DNA from: Acidobacteriota bacterium
GTDB taxonomy: Bacteria; Acidobacteriota; Terriglobia; Acidiferrales; UBA7541
NCBI GenBank assembly: GCA_016201285.1
Contig: JACQDE010000086.1
Location: forward strand, 1-64,000
Length of the DNA: 64,000 bases
Direction of reading: 5' to 3'
Positions 43,942-51,517 of this stretch are shown piece after piece. The notes under the pieces are model-generated. The model was not told the origin of the DNA. It ran no database searches and saw only the letters and a list, made by a program, of their open reading frames with translations. A program made the translations under genes and the position numbers. Each line of letters starts with the position of its first letter. Within the stretch, counting starts at the first letter, position 1.

Positions 43942-44598
43942 ATGAACGTGAAACGTGCAGTGTTGGCCGCGGCCGCTCTTCTGTTGGCGCCCGCTGCCCA
44001 GGTTTACGCGCAGGCCGGCGGCGCTGCCGCTGCGGCCTCGCAGAAAGTCGGCATTCTGAATGTTCGGCAGGCCGTCTTCAGCACCGCTGAAGGCAAGCAG
44101 GCCCTCGCTGAGTTGCAGTCCCAGTTCGCCCCGCGCAATAACGAGCTCGATACTTTCCGCAAGCAGATCGACGATGTCCAGAACCGGCTCCGCAGCGGCG
44201 ACCGCACCCTCAGCGACGAGGAAAAGGCTCGGCTCCAGCGCCAGGGCGAGCTGCTTTCCCGCCAGGCCCAGCGCAAGCAGCAGGAATTCGAGGAAGACGC
44301 GCAGGCCGCTCAGGGCGAAGTCTTCGACCGCATCGCCCGCAAGATGGACGACGTGATGAGTCGCTACGCCCGCGAGAACAGCTACAGCCTCGTCATTGAC
44401 GTTTCTTCGCAGAACGTCGTCGTCTTCGCCGCTCCGCAGACAGACATCACCCCGGACATCGTCAAGCTCTACGACCAGGCGTTCCCGGTTCGTGGTGGCG
44501 CCGCCGCTCCCGCGGGCGCAGCGCCGATGCTGCCCGGCACTCCGCGTTCGTCCCAACCCCGGCCGCAGCCGCCGGCCCAGAAACCGCCGCAACGGTAA
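43942..44598 (+). CDS. skp: periplasmic chaperone Skp/OmpH
   Basis: About 218 residues. A signal peptide (AVLAAAALLLAPAAQVYAQ) is followed by the OmpH/Skp pattern: VGILNVRQAVFSTAEGKQAL, a long charged coiled coil (residues ~65-140) and IVKLYDQAFPVRG, then a Pro/Ala/Gln tail. It binds unfolded outer-membrane proteins on the way to BamA. The start at 43942 has AAGGAG upstream; a GTG at 43909 would add residues that are not part of the signal. A strong promoter precedes it and an intrinsic terminator follows, so it is probably monocistronic. Confidence 0.88.
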   Translation: MNVKRAVLAAAALLLAPAAQVYAQAGGAAAAASQKVGILNVRQAVFSTAEGKQALAELQSQFAPRNNELDTFRKQIDDVQNRLRSGDRTLSDEEKARLQRQGELLSRQAQRKQQEFEEDAQAAQGEVFDRIARKMDDVMSRYARENSYSLVIDVSSQNVVVFAAPQTDITPDIVKLYDQAFPVRGGAAAPAGAAPMLPGTPRSSQPRPQPPAQKPPQR

Positions 44599-44604
44599 TG
44601 GCGC

Positions 44605-44630
44605 GCAGGACAGGCGATCAGCCTGTCTGC
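44605..44630. repeat. imperfect hairpin with the GGACAGGC core
   Basis: GCAGGACAGGC (44605-44615) pairs with 44621-44630 with one bulged base around GATCA, shortly after the skp stop. Shares GGACAGGC with the hairpin at 6696-6734. Confidence 0.5.
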
Positions 44631-44649
44631 GGATGCATCCGTGCTCTCC

Positions 44650-44684
44650 ACAGGGGCGTACACCGTACGCCCCTGTACTTTTTT
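44650..44684 (+). terminator. intrinsic terminator after skp
   Basis: A perfect 12-bp stem, ACAGGGGCGTAC (44650-44661) against 44665-44676, with loop ACC and a run of six T at 44679-44684. Confidence 0.9.
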
Positions 44685-44876
44685 CAGCCGTCGCTCCGGC
44701 TTCCCGATCACTCTGCAGGCGCACCTCGGCACTTCGGAAGGCAATACGTCTCCATTACATTTCAAGGCCCGCCATCTCCCGGCGGGCCTCCGCTTTCCCT
44801 GGACCCCAAATCCTGATGCCTGCCCCCTTCTTCCTCTTTGATGCCGAATTGACCCACTACCTTTCATTCCTTTACC

Positions 44877-44905
44877 TTGCATTTCCGTGCATGGGCGGCT
44901 ATACT
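44877..44905 (+). promoter_or_regulatory. promoter of the rimP-nusA-infB operon
   Basis: -35 TTGCAT (44877-44882), 17-base spacer, -10 TATACT (44900-44905). The predicted start near 44912 gives a leader of about 140 bases before rimP, containing a terminator-like hairpin. The rest of the 44685-44876 gap holds no gene that I can support. Confidence 0.75.
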
Positions 44906-44934
44906 CTTCCCGCTTGAAGCCGGTCGCACGTTTC

Positions 44935-44957
44935 AGTGGGCGCGAGCCCACTTTTTT
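44935..44957 (+). terminator. leader terminator (attenuator) upstream of rimP
   Basis: AGTGGGC (44935-44941) pairs with GCCCACT (44946-44952) around a GCGA loop, and six T follow at 44952-44957. It lies between the promoter at 44877-44905 and rimP, so transcription must read through it, which suggests attenuation of the nusA operon. Confidence 0.7.
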
Positions 44958-45050
44958 GTTGGCCGGAAAACTGGAGAGCCTTTCGGGCGCCTCGGTCCCA
45001 GGCGTGTCTCTCCGAAGAGCAGCGGTCGTGTGCCGCCATAGTGAAACTGG

Positions 45051-45500
45051 ATGGATTTGCAGAAGATTCGCGAGGCTGCCGAGCGAGTAGCCCAATCTGA
45101 AGCGCTGGAAGTTGTTGACGTTGAATGGAAGGTCGGCAAGCAGCGCTTCCTCCGGGTTTATATTGACAAGCCCGGTGGGGTCAGCCACAACGATTGCGAG
45201 GCGGTTTCGAAGCAGTTGAGCGTGATTCTCGACGTCGAGGACCTCGTTCCCGGCCCCCGGTACACCCTGGAAATCAGTTCGCCCGGTCTCGACCGCAAGC
45301 TGCTGAAGCTGGCCGACTACGAGCGTTTCATCGGCCGCCTGGCTCGCATCTCGCTCGATGCGCCGGTGGAGAATTCGAAGTTCTTTGAGGGCCGTCTGGC
45401 CGGCTATGCCGACGGCGTCGTGCACATCGAGGTGAAAGGCCGCCGCGTTGCCTTGCCCTATGCGGCCATTCGCAAGGCCCAGTTGGTGGTCGAGTTTTAG
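45051..45500 (+). CDS. rimP: ribosome maturation factor RimP
   Basis: 149 residues. The N-terminal domain is LEVVDVEWKVGKQRFLRVYIDKPGGVSHNDCEAVSKQL and the C-terminal SH3-like part begins after YTLEISSPGLDRKL, both hallmarks of RimP. It helps 30S subunit maturation. The order rimP-nusA-infB-DUF503-rbfA-truB is the classical one. Expression is probably governed by the promoter and attenuator upstream. Confidence 0.93.
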   Translation: MDLQKIREAAERVAQSEALEVVDVEWKVGKQRFLRVYIDKPGGVSHNDCEAVSKQLSVILDVEDLVPGPRYTLEISSPGLDRKLLKLADYERFIGRLARISLDAPVENSKFFEGRLAGYADGVVHIEVKGRRVALPYAAIRKAQLVVEF

Positions 45501-45549
45501 CGGAGCTGAGGGGGAACGGATTGCTGCTCCCCGGTGAGGGTACGACACA

Positions 45550-47025
45550 ATGTCAAGTCCGCTGCTTCAGACAATCGAACAGATCAGCCGGGAAAAGCAT
45601 ATCGAGCCCGAGGTCATCGTCGCGGCCATCGAAGACGCCATGGTTGTCGCCGCCCGCAAATACTACAAGACGGAAGAGGATCTTCGCTCGAAGTTCAATC
45701 CTGAAACCGGCCACGTGGACGTGTATGCTGTGCGCCTGGTCGTCGAGGAAGTCGCCGACTCCAGGCGCGAAATCACTCTCAGCGAAGCCCGCAAGCAGGA
45801 TCCCGCCGCCGAGATCGGTGGCGAAGTTATCTTTTCCAGACCCACCGACGTGCTCGGCCGCATTGCCGCGCAGACCGCCAAGCAAGTCATCATGCAGAAG
45901 GTGCGCGAAGCCGAGCGCGACACCATCTTCAACGAGTACAACGGCCGCGTTGGCGAGATGCTGAACTGCATCGTCAAGCGCACCGAAGGCCCCGATCTCA
46001 TCGTGGACCTCGGCCGCACCGAAGCTCGCCTCCCCAAGCGCGAACAATCGCGCCTCGAGACCTACAACGTCGGCGACCGTCTCCGCGTCGTCATCCGTGC
46101 CGTCGAGCGCGCCGCCAAGGGGCCGCAGGTCATCGTTTCCCGCGCGGACGGCATACTTGTCCAGCGCCTGTTCGAAATGGAAGTCCCGGAAATTTACGAT
46201 GGCACCGTGCAGATTCGCGCCACCGCCCGCGAGGCCGGCGAGCGCACGAAGATCGCTGTCAGCAGCCGCGACCGGGACGTGGACCCTGTCGGCGCCTGCG
46301 TCGGCATGAAGGGCATGCGCGTTCAGTCCATCATCCGCGAGCTCCGCGGTGAAAAGATTGACATCATCCCCTTCAACGAAGAGACCGTGGCCTTCGCGCA
46401 GAAGGCGCTGAGCCCCGCCAAGGTTACCCGCGTCCAGATCGTGGACCCGGAAGAGAAGCGCCTCGAAGTCATCGTCGAGGATACCCAGCTTTCTCTCGCC
46501 ATCGGCAAGAAGGGCCAGAATGTCCGCCTTGCCAGCAAGCTCGTCGGCTGGAACATTGACATCAAGAGCGAGGAAGAGAAGCGCCGCGAGATCGAAGAAC
46601 AAATGGCCGCCCTCACCGCTCCCGGCACCCCGCTTTCCGATCTCGTCGGCATCGGCCCCAAGACCATCGAAAAGCTTGAGTCCCACGGCGTCACTCAGAT
46701 CGAGCGCCTTGCGGAGATGACTCCCGAACAGTTGATGGAAATCCCTGGCATCGGCGAGAAGATGGTCGAAAAGATTCGTCTCGCGGTGGCCACCTATTTC
46801 GAAACGCTGGAGTCCCAGCAAGCCGCCGCCGCAGAAGCCGCCGCCGCTGCGGAAGCGGCCGCTGCCGCGGAAGTCCCAGCGGAGGCGGCAGTCGAAACCG
46901 CCACCGAGGAAGCCCCCGCATTGGCGGAGACTGCCGGAGAAGTGGTTGCCAAAGTTGCGACGGAGGAAATCGCCGCGGAAGGCGAGGCGCCAGTACAGCC
47001 GGCGCCCGCCGAGGAGCAGGACTAG
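45550..47025 (+). CDS. nusA: transcription termination/antitermination factor NusA
   Basis: 491 residues. The N-terminal RNA polymerase-binding domain (~1-125) is followed by S1 (VGEMLNCIVKRTEGPDLIVDLG), two KH domains (DPVGACVGMKGMRVQSIIRELRGEKIDIIPF; LSLAIGKKGQNVRLASKLVGW), then a helix-hairpin-helix repeat (LVGIGPKTIEKLESHGV, MEIPGIGEKMVEKI) and an Ala/Glu-rich acidic tail. It controls pausing and termination and may regulate its own operon through the leader hairpin upstream. Confidence 0.95.
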   Translation: MSSPLLQTIEQISREKHIEPEVIVAAIEDAMVVAARKYYKTEEDLRSKFNPETGHVDVYAVRLVVEEVADSRREITLSEARKQDPAAEIGGEVIFSRPTDVLGRIAAQTAKQVIMQKVREAERDTIFNEYNGRVGEMLNCIVKRTEGPDLIVDLGRTEARLPKREQSRLETYNVGDRLRVVIRAVERAAKGPQVIVSRADGILVQRLFEMEVPEIYDGTVQIRATAREAGERTKIAVSSRDRDVDPVGACVGMKGMRVQSIIRELRGEKIDIIPFNEETVAFAQKALSPAKVTRVQIVDPEEKRLEVIVEDTQLSLAIGKKGQNVRLASKLVGWNIDIKSEEEKRREIEEQMAALTAPGTPLSDLVGIGPKTIEKLESHGVTQIERLAEMTPEQLMEIPGIGEKMVEKIRLAVATYFETLESQQAAAAEAAAAAEAAAAAEVPAEAAVETATEEAPALAETAGEVVAKVATEEIAAEGEAPVQPAPAEEQD

Positions 47026-47036
47026 ATCCGTTGAGT

Positions 47037-49772
47037 ATGTCTGAGCATCCCAATCAAATTCGCATTAACGATCTGGCCCGGGAACTCGAGGTCAAGTCCA
47101 AGGCCGTTATCGAATTGCTCCCCGACGTCGGCGTGACCGAAAAAAAGACGCACTCCAGCTCCATCGACGAATCCGTCGCCGTAAGAGTTCGCCAGCATTT
47201 TCGCGTTCTGGCGGAAGCGGAAGCTCAAGCCGAAGCTGCTGCGACGGCGGAAAAGGCAGCGAAAGAAGCCGCGGCCAGGGCCGCGCGCTCTCGCCCTGCT
47301 GCGCCGCCTGTAAAGCCCGCAGCTCCCCCTGCGGCGCCACTCGCGCCTGCGCTTCCCACGGCTGTGCCGGCTGCTGTTTCACCGCCTGCAGCCGTGCCCC
47401 CAGCCGTTAAGCCCGCGGCTCCGGTCGTTGTTCCCAAGGGTCCTCTGCCGGCGGCGCCTGCTGCCGGAATTCGTCCGGCTGCGCCGGTGCCGCCGAAAGC
47501 TGTGCCCGCGCCACCCGCGGCGCCGCATGCTCCTGCACCGCCGCGTCTTGCGCCGGTGTCCACGCCTCCGGCAAAACCCCTGGCGACTCCTGGACAGCCA
47601 ATTGTCAAGCTTCCGTCTCGTCCGCCCGGCTCGCAGGGACGGCCCAGCGGTCCCGCCGGTGCTCGTCCGGCGGCTTCTGGTCCCGGTGCTGCCCATTCTG
47701 GCGCTCGTCCCGTCCCGCGTCATCCGATGCGTCCGGGGCAACCCATGCGTCCGGGCCAGCCCATGCGTCCGGGCCAGCCACGCCCCGGCGGCCGTCCTGC
47801 GCCGATGTTGCCTCCAGACAAAGTTCCGCCGAAAGCTGAGCCCGGCAAACCAATTTATGCCCGTAAGCCCCCGGCCCGTTCGCGCCCCTTGGCGGAAAAA
47901 CGATTCGAGGAAGGCGAGCGTAAACTCCACCCGGTTCGTTCTCGCCCCGGCGCTCCCGGTGCCCGTGCCACCCGCGCCGAGCCCGTTTCCATGCCTGTGC
48001 CGCGTGAGCCGCGCGAGATCACCATCACGGAGGGCGTCACCGTTCGCGAACTCGCGGAGAAACTCGACGTTCGCGCCAGAGACCTGTTGAAAACCTTACT
48101 CGACCGCGGCGTCTTCGCCAGCATCAATCAGGCGCTCGACACGCAGACGGCTACGACCCTCGCCGAGGCCTTCAGCGGCATTGTCCGCGTGATTTCCTTT
48201 GAAGAGGAAGTTGTCGAGGAAACTGCAAAGGTCGAAACTTCCGGCAAGACCGCGCCTCGCCCGCCGGTTGTCACGGTCATGGGTCACGTGGACCACGGCA
48301 AGACGAGCCTGCTCGACGCCCTCCGCAGCACCGAAGTTGCCGCTGGGGAAGCCGGCGGCATTACGCAGCATATCGGCGCGTCCCAGGTGGACGTGGACGG
48401 CAAGCGCGTCGTCTTCATTGACACGCCCGGCCACGAAGCCTTCACCCGCATGCGCGCCCGCGGCGCCCGCGTCACCGATATCGTCGTCCTCGTGGTCGCT
48501 GCCGACGACGGCATCATGCCGCAGACGCTGGAGGCCATTGACCACGCGCGCGCAGCCGCCGTGCCCATCATCGTCGCCGTCAACAAGATCGACAAACCCG
48601 ACGCCCAGCCGGAGCGCGTCAAGCGCCAGCTTTCCGATCGCGGCCTGATGCCCGAGGAGTGGGGCGGCGAAACCGTTGTCGTCGAAGTCTCCGCCCGCGA
48701 AAAGAAGAACCTCGACCGCCTGCTCGAATCCATCTTGCTCGTGGGCGACCTTCGCGAGCTGAAGGCCAACCCGGACGCGCCCGCCACCGGCACGGTTCTC
48801 GAGTCCCGCGTGGACAAGGGCCGCGGCCCGGTCGCCACCGTCCTGGTCCAGAACGGCACTCTCCGCGTCGGCGACGTCTTCATCTGCGGCGCCGTTTATG
48901 GCAAGGTTCGCGCCATGTTCGACGACCGCGGCCGCCCCGTGAAGTCTGCGCCTCCATCCGCGCCGGTCGAAGTTCTCGGCCTGCAGGGTGTCCCGGAGGC
49001 CGGCGACCAGTTCCAGGTGGCCGACGAAGCCAAGGCCCGCCACATCGTTGAATACCGGCAAGCCAAGCGTCGCGAAGCCTCGCTGGCCCGCACCCTCGGC
49101 TCCCGCATCACCCTCGATCAGTTGCATGAGCAGCTCAAGGCTGGCGAAGTCAAGGAACTCCCCGTTGTGATCAAGGCGGACGTGCAGGGCTCCGTCGAGG
49201 TGTTGAGCGAGCTTCTGCCCAAGCTTTCCACTGATGAGGTGCGTCTTAAGATCATCCATGCCAGCGTTGGCGCCGTTGCGGAGACCGATGTCCTCCTCGC
49301 CTCCGCCTCCAATGCCATCATCATCGCCTTCAGTGTTCGCCCGGACCGCAAGGCCGCCGATCTCGCCCAGCAGGAAGACGTCGAGATCCGCACCCACACG
49401 ATCATCTACGAGCTTGTGGACGAGATTAAGAAGGCTCTCGTCGGCATGCTCGAACCCGTCTTCAAGGAAACTTATCTCGGCCGCGCCGAGGTGCGCGACA
49501 CCTTCCGCGTCAAGGGCGTGGGCGCGATTGCCGGCTGTTACATTCAGGATGGCCTGGTGAAGCGCGACGCTGACGTTCGCCTCCTGCGCGATAACGTCGT
49601 CATTTTCACCGGCCGCATCGGTTCCCTGCGCCGCTTCAAGGACGACGTGAGCGAGGTTCGCGCCGGCTTTGAGTGCGGCATTGGCATCGCCAACTTCAGC
49701 GACGTGAAGATCGGCGATATCATTGAGTGCTTCACCGTCCAGAAACTGGTGGCGGCGGGGACTCCCGCATAA
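47037..49772 (+). CDS. infB: translation initiation factor IF-2
   Basis: 911 residues. The N-terminal IF2-N motif is [22 protein letters not shown] long Pro/Ala-rich linker (~70-320, with an [12 protein letters not shown] repeat) precedes a second IF2-N domain ([21 protein letters not shown]) and the GTPase core: G1 [10 protein letters not shown]3 DTPGHEAF, G4 NKID. Domains II-IV follow to the end. It brings initiator tRNA to the 30S subunit. An in-frame TTG at 47031 is a possible alternative start. Confidence 0.95.
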   Translation: MSEHPNQIRINDLARELEVKSKAVIELLPDVGVTEKKTHSSSIDESVAVRVRQHFRVLAEAEAQAEAAATAEKAAKEAAARAARSRPAAPPVKPAAPPAAPLAPALPTAVPAAVSPPAAVPPAVKPAAPVVVPKGPLPAAPAAGIRPAAPVPPKAVPAPPAAPHAPAPPRLAPVSTPPAKPLATPGQPIVKLPSRPPGSQGRPSGPAGARPAASGPGAAHSGARPVPRHPMRPGQPMRPGQPMRPGQPRPGGRPAPMLPPDKVPPKAEPGKPIYARKPPARSRPLAEKRFEEGERKLHPVRSRPGAPGARATRAEPVSMPVPREPREITITEGVTVRELAEKLDVRARDLLKTLLDRGVFASINQALDTQTATTLAEAFSGIVRVISFEEEVVEETAKVETSGKTAPRPPVVTVMGHVDHGKTSLLDALRSTEVAAGEAGGITQHIGASQVDVDGKRVVFIDTPGHEAFTRMRARGARVTDIVVLVVAADDGIMPQTLEAIDHARAAAVPIIVAVNKIDKPDAQPERVKRQLSDRGLMPEEWGGETVVVEVSAREKKNLDRLLESILLVGDLRELKANPDAPATGTVLESRVDKGRGPVATVLVQNGTLRVGDVFICGAVYGKVRAMFDDRGRPVKSAPPSAPVEVLGLQGVPEAGDQFQVADEAKARHIVEYRQAKRREASLARTLGSRITLDQLHEQLKAGEVKELPVVIKADVQGSVEVLSELLPKLSTDEVRLKIIHASVGAVAETDVLLASASNAIIIAFSVRPDRKAADLAQQEDVEIRTHTIIYELVDEIKKALVGMLEPVFKETYLGRAEVRDTFRVKGVGAIAGCYIQDGLVKRDADVRLLRDNVVIFTGRIGSLRRFKDDVSEVRAGFECGIGIANFSDVKIGDIIECFTVQKLVAAGTPA

Positions 49773-49827
49773 CCCACCGGCTCGGCGGCTGCGCGTTGGG
49801 CCCTGGCGGTTCTTGAGGTGATCGGAA

Positions 49828-50109
49828 ATGCCGATCGGCCTCCTCACGCTCGAAATTCACATCCCCGACGCCCGCTCGCTGAAGGATAAGCGCCAGGTGC
49901 TCCGCAGCCTGAAGGATCGCCTCCGCGGCCAGTTTAATGTCGCGGTGGCCGAACTGGATCATCAGGATGTCTGGCAGCGCGCTCTCGTCGGCGTCGTCAC
50001 GCTGTCCAACGATGAGCATCATCTGCGCGATTCACTGGAAAACGTCGCTGCCGAAGCCGAACGCCTCCTTGGCCGTGACTTGGTTTCGCAGGAGATTGAA
50101 ATTCTCTGA
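49828..50109 (+). CDS. DUF503-family protein (YlxP-like)
   Basis: 93 residues: LLTLEIHIPDARSLKDKRQVLRSLKDRLR, FNVAVAELDHQDVWQRALVGVVTLSND. This fits DUF503, a small protein typically encoded between infB and rbfA (ylxP of Bacillus). Its role is thought to be in ribosome assembly but is poorly defined. Synteny is as expected. Confidence 0.88.
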   Translation: MPIGLLTLEIHIPDARSLKDKRQVLRSLKDRLRGQFNVAVAELDHQDVWQRALVGVVTLSNDEHHLRDSLENVAAEAERLLGRDLVSQEIEIL

Positions 50110-50139
50110 TCGCTGAAGACTGTGTGCGGATAACTTCCT

Positions 50140-50502
50140 ATGACCGTTGCTGGCCACAGACACGAACGCATCGCCGAGGAAATTCGCCATGAAGTCAGCG
50201 GCATGATCACCGGCGAACTGAAAGATCCGCGCATCGCCGGCCTTGTTACCGTCACCGAAGTCCGCATCTCGCCGGACCTCAAACTGGCCCGCATCTTCGT
50301 CAGCGTGCTGGGCTCCGAAGAGGAACACGCCTCGACTCTGAAAGGGCTCGCCGCTGCTGCCGGTTTTATCCGCCGCGAGTTGGGCCTGCGCCTCCAGATG
50401 CGCCGCAGCCCCGAGCTGCTTTTCGTCCTCGACCGCAGCGAGGAATACAGCCAGCGGATCGACGAGCTCCTGCGGGAAACAAAAAAGCAGGAAAAACCCT
50501 GA
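50140..50502 (+). CDS. rbfA: ribosome-binding factor A
   Basis: 120 residues with the RbfA KH-like fold: RIAEEIRHEVSGMITGELKDPRIAGLVTVTEVRISPDLKLARIFVSVLG, then RELGLRLQMRRSPELLFVLDRSEEYSQRIDELL. It assists 16S rRNA 5' maturation and 30S assembly. It lies between DUF503 and truB, 19 bases before the latter. Confidence 0.93.
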   Translation: MTVAGHRHERIAEEIRHEVSGMITGELKDPRIAGLVTVTEVRISPDLKLARIFVSVLGSEEEHASTLKGLAAAAGFIRRELGLRLQMRRSPELLFVLDRSEEYSQRIDELLRETKKQEKP

Positions 50503-50521
50503 ACGGATCTGACGGTTCCTG

Positions 50522-51496
50522 ATGCCTCGCAAACGCCCTGCGCCCTCCGTCGAAGGCGCGCTGCTGATCAACAAGCCCGCCGGCAAGACGTCTCACGATG
50601 TCGTGGACGCCGTCCGTCGCATCCTCGGCTTCCGCGAAATCGGCCACCTGGGCACGCTCGATCCGCTGGCCACCGGCGTTCTCGCCCTTCTGCTGGGCCG
50701 CGCCACGCGCCTCGCCCGCTTTTATGTGGGCCGCCGCAAGCGTTACGACTGTGCCATCCGCTTCGGCTTTGCCACTGACACCTACGACGCCGATGGCGAG
50801 CCGGCCGGCCCCGACGCCGCCCCGGAAATCATCCGCGAGCAGGCCGAGGCCCTTGCGGCTCAGTTTGTCGGCCGCTTTCCCCAGGTGCCGCCGCCTTACT
50901 CTGCAAAGAAAATTCACGGCCGCCCTGCGCACGAGCTCGCGCGCAAGAAAAAGCCGGTCGAGTTGAAAGCAGTGGAAGTGGAAGTCTATGAATTTCGGAT
51001 CACGGCCGTGAAAAGTTCGCTCGTCCGCTGCGTCATCGAATGCGCCGCGGGAACCTACATTCGTTCACTGGCCCACGAGATGGGTATCCGGCAGGGAAGT
51101 GGCGCCCACCTCGCGGAGATCGCCCGCACCGCCGTCGGCGAATTTACGCTGGACCAGACCATCACCCTGCAGGAACTGGAGCAGGCCGCCCGCGCCAACC
51201 GTCTCGCGGAGGTCGTTCTTCCCATCGAGCGCTTGCTCTCCGACCTGCCGCGCGTCACTGTGTTGCCCGTCATCGAGCGCCGCGTGCGTCATGGCGCGCG
51301 TTTCAACGTTCAGATTGCGCAAATCCAGCCCGGCCGCGTCACATCCGCGCAGGGTGCGACCGCCCAACTGGACTCTGGTGAACTGAAGCCTCCCTGCCTT
51401 CGCGTCTTCAATCACGAGGAAAAGCTCATCGCCATTGCCCAGGCCATCGTGCCCCGCACGTATCAGCCGGTCGTCGTCCTCGACGCCGCCCCCTGA
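50522..51496 (+). CDS. truB: tRNA pseudouridine55 synthase
   Basis: 324 residues. LLINKPAGKTSHDVVDAVRRIL, then the catalytic-Asp motif GHLGTLDPLATGVL, and the PPPYSAKKIHGRPAHELAR and GTYIRSLAHEMG segments are all characteristic of TruB. It forms the T-loop pseudouridine of tRNA. It ends the rimP operon and faces the convergent secretin gene 21 bases away; I see no terminator between them. Confidence 0.95.
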   Translation: MPRKRPAPSVEGALLINKPAGKTSHDVVDAVRRILGFREIGHLGTLDPLATGVLALLLGRATRLARFYVGRRKRYDCAIRFGFATDTYDADGEPAGPDAAPEIIREQAEALAAQFVGRFPQVPPPYSAKKIHGRPAHELARKKKPVELKAVEVEVYEFRITAVKSSLVRCVIECAAGTYIRSLAHEMGIRQGSGAHLAEIARTAVGEFTLDQTITLQELEQAARANRLAEVVLPIERLLSDLPRVTVLPVIERRVRHGARFNVQIAQIQPGRVTSAQGATAQLDSGELKPPCLRVFNHEEKLIAIAQAIVPRTYQPVVVLDAAP

Positions 51497-51517
51497 TCCC
51501 GCGTCGTCCGGCGCCGC

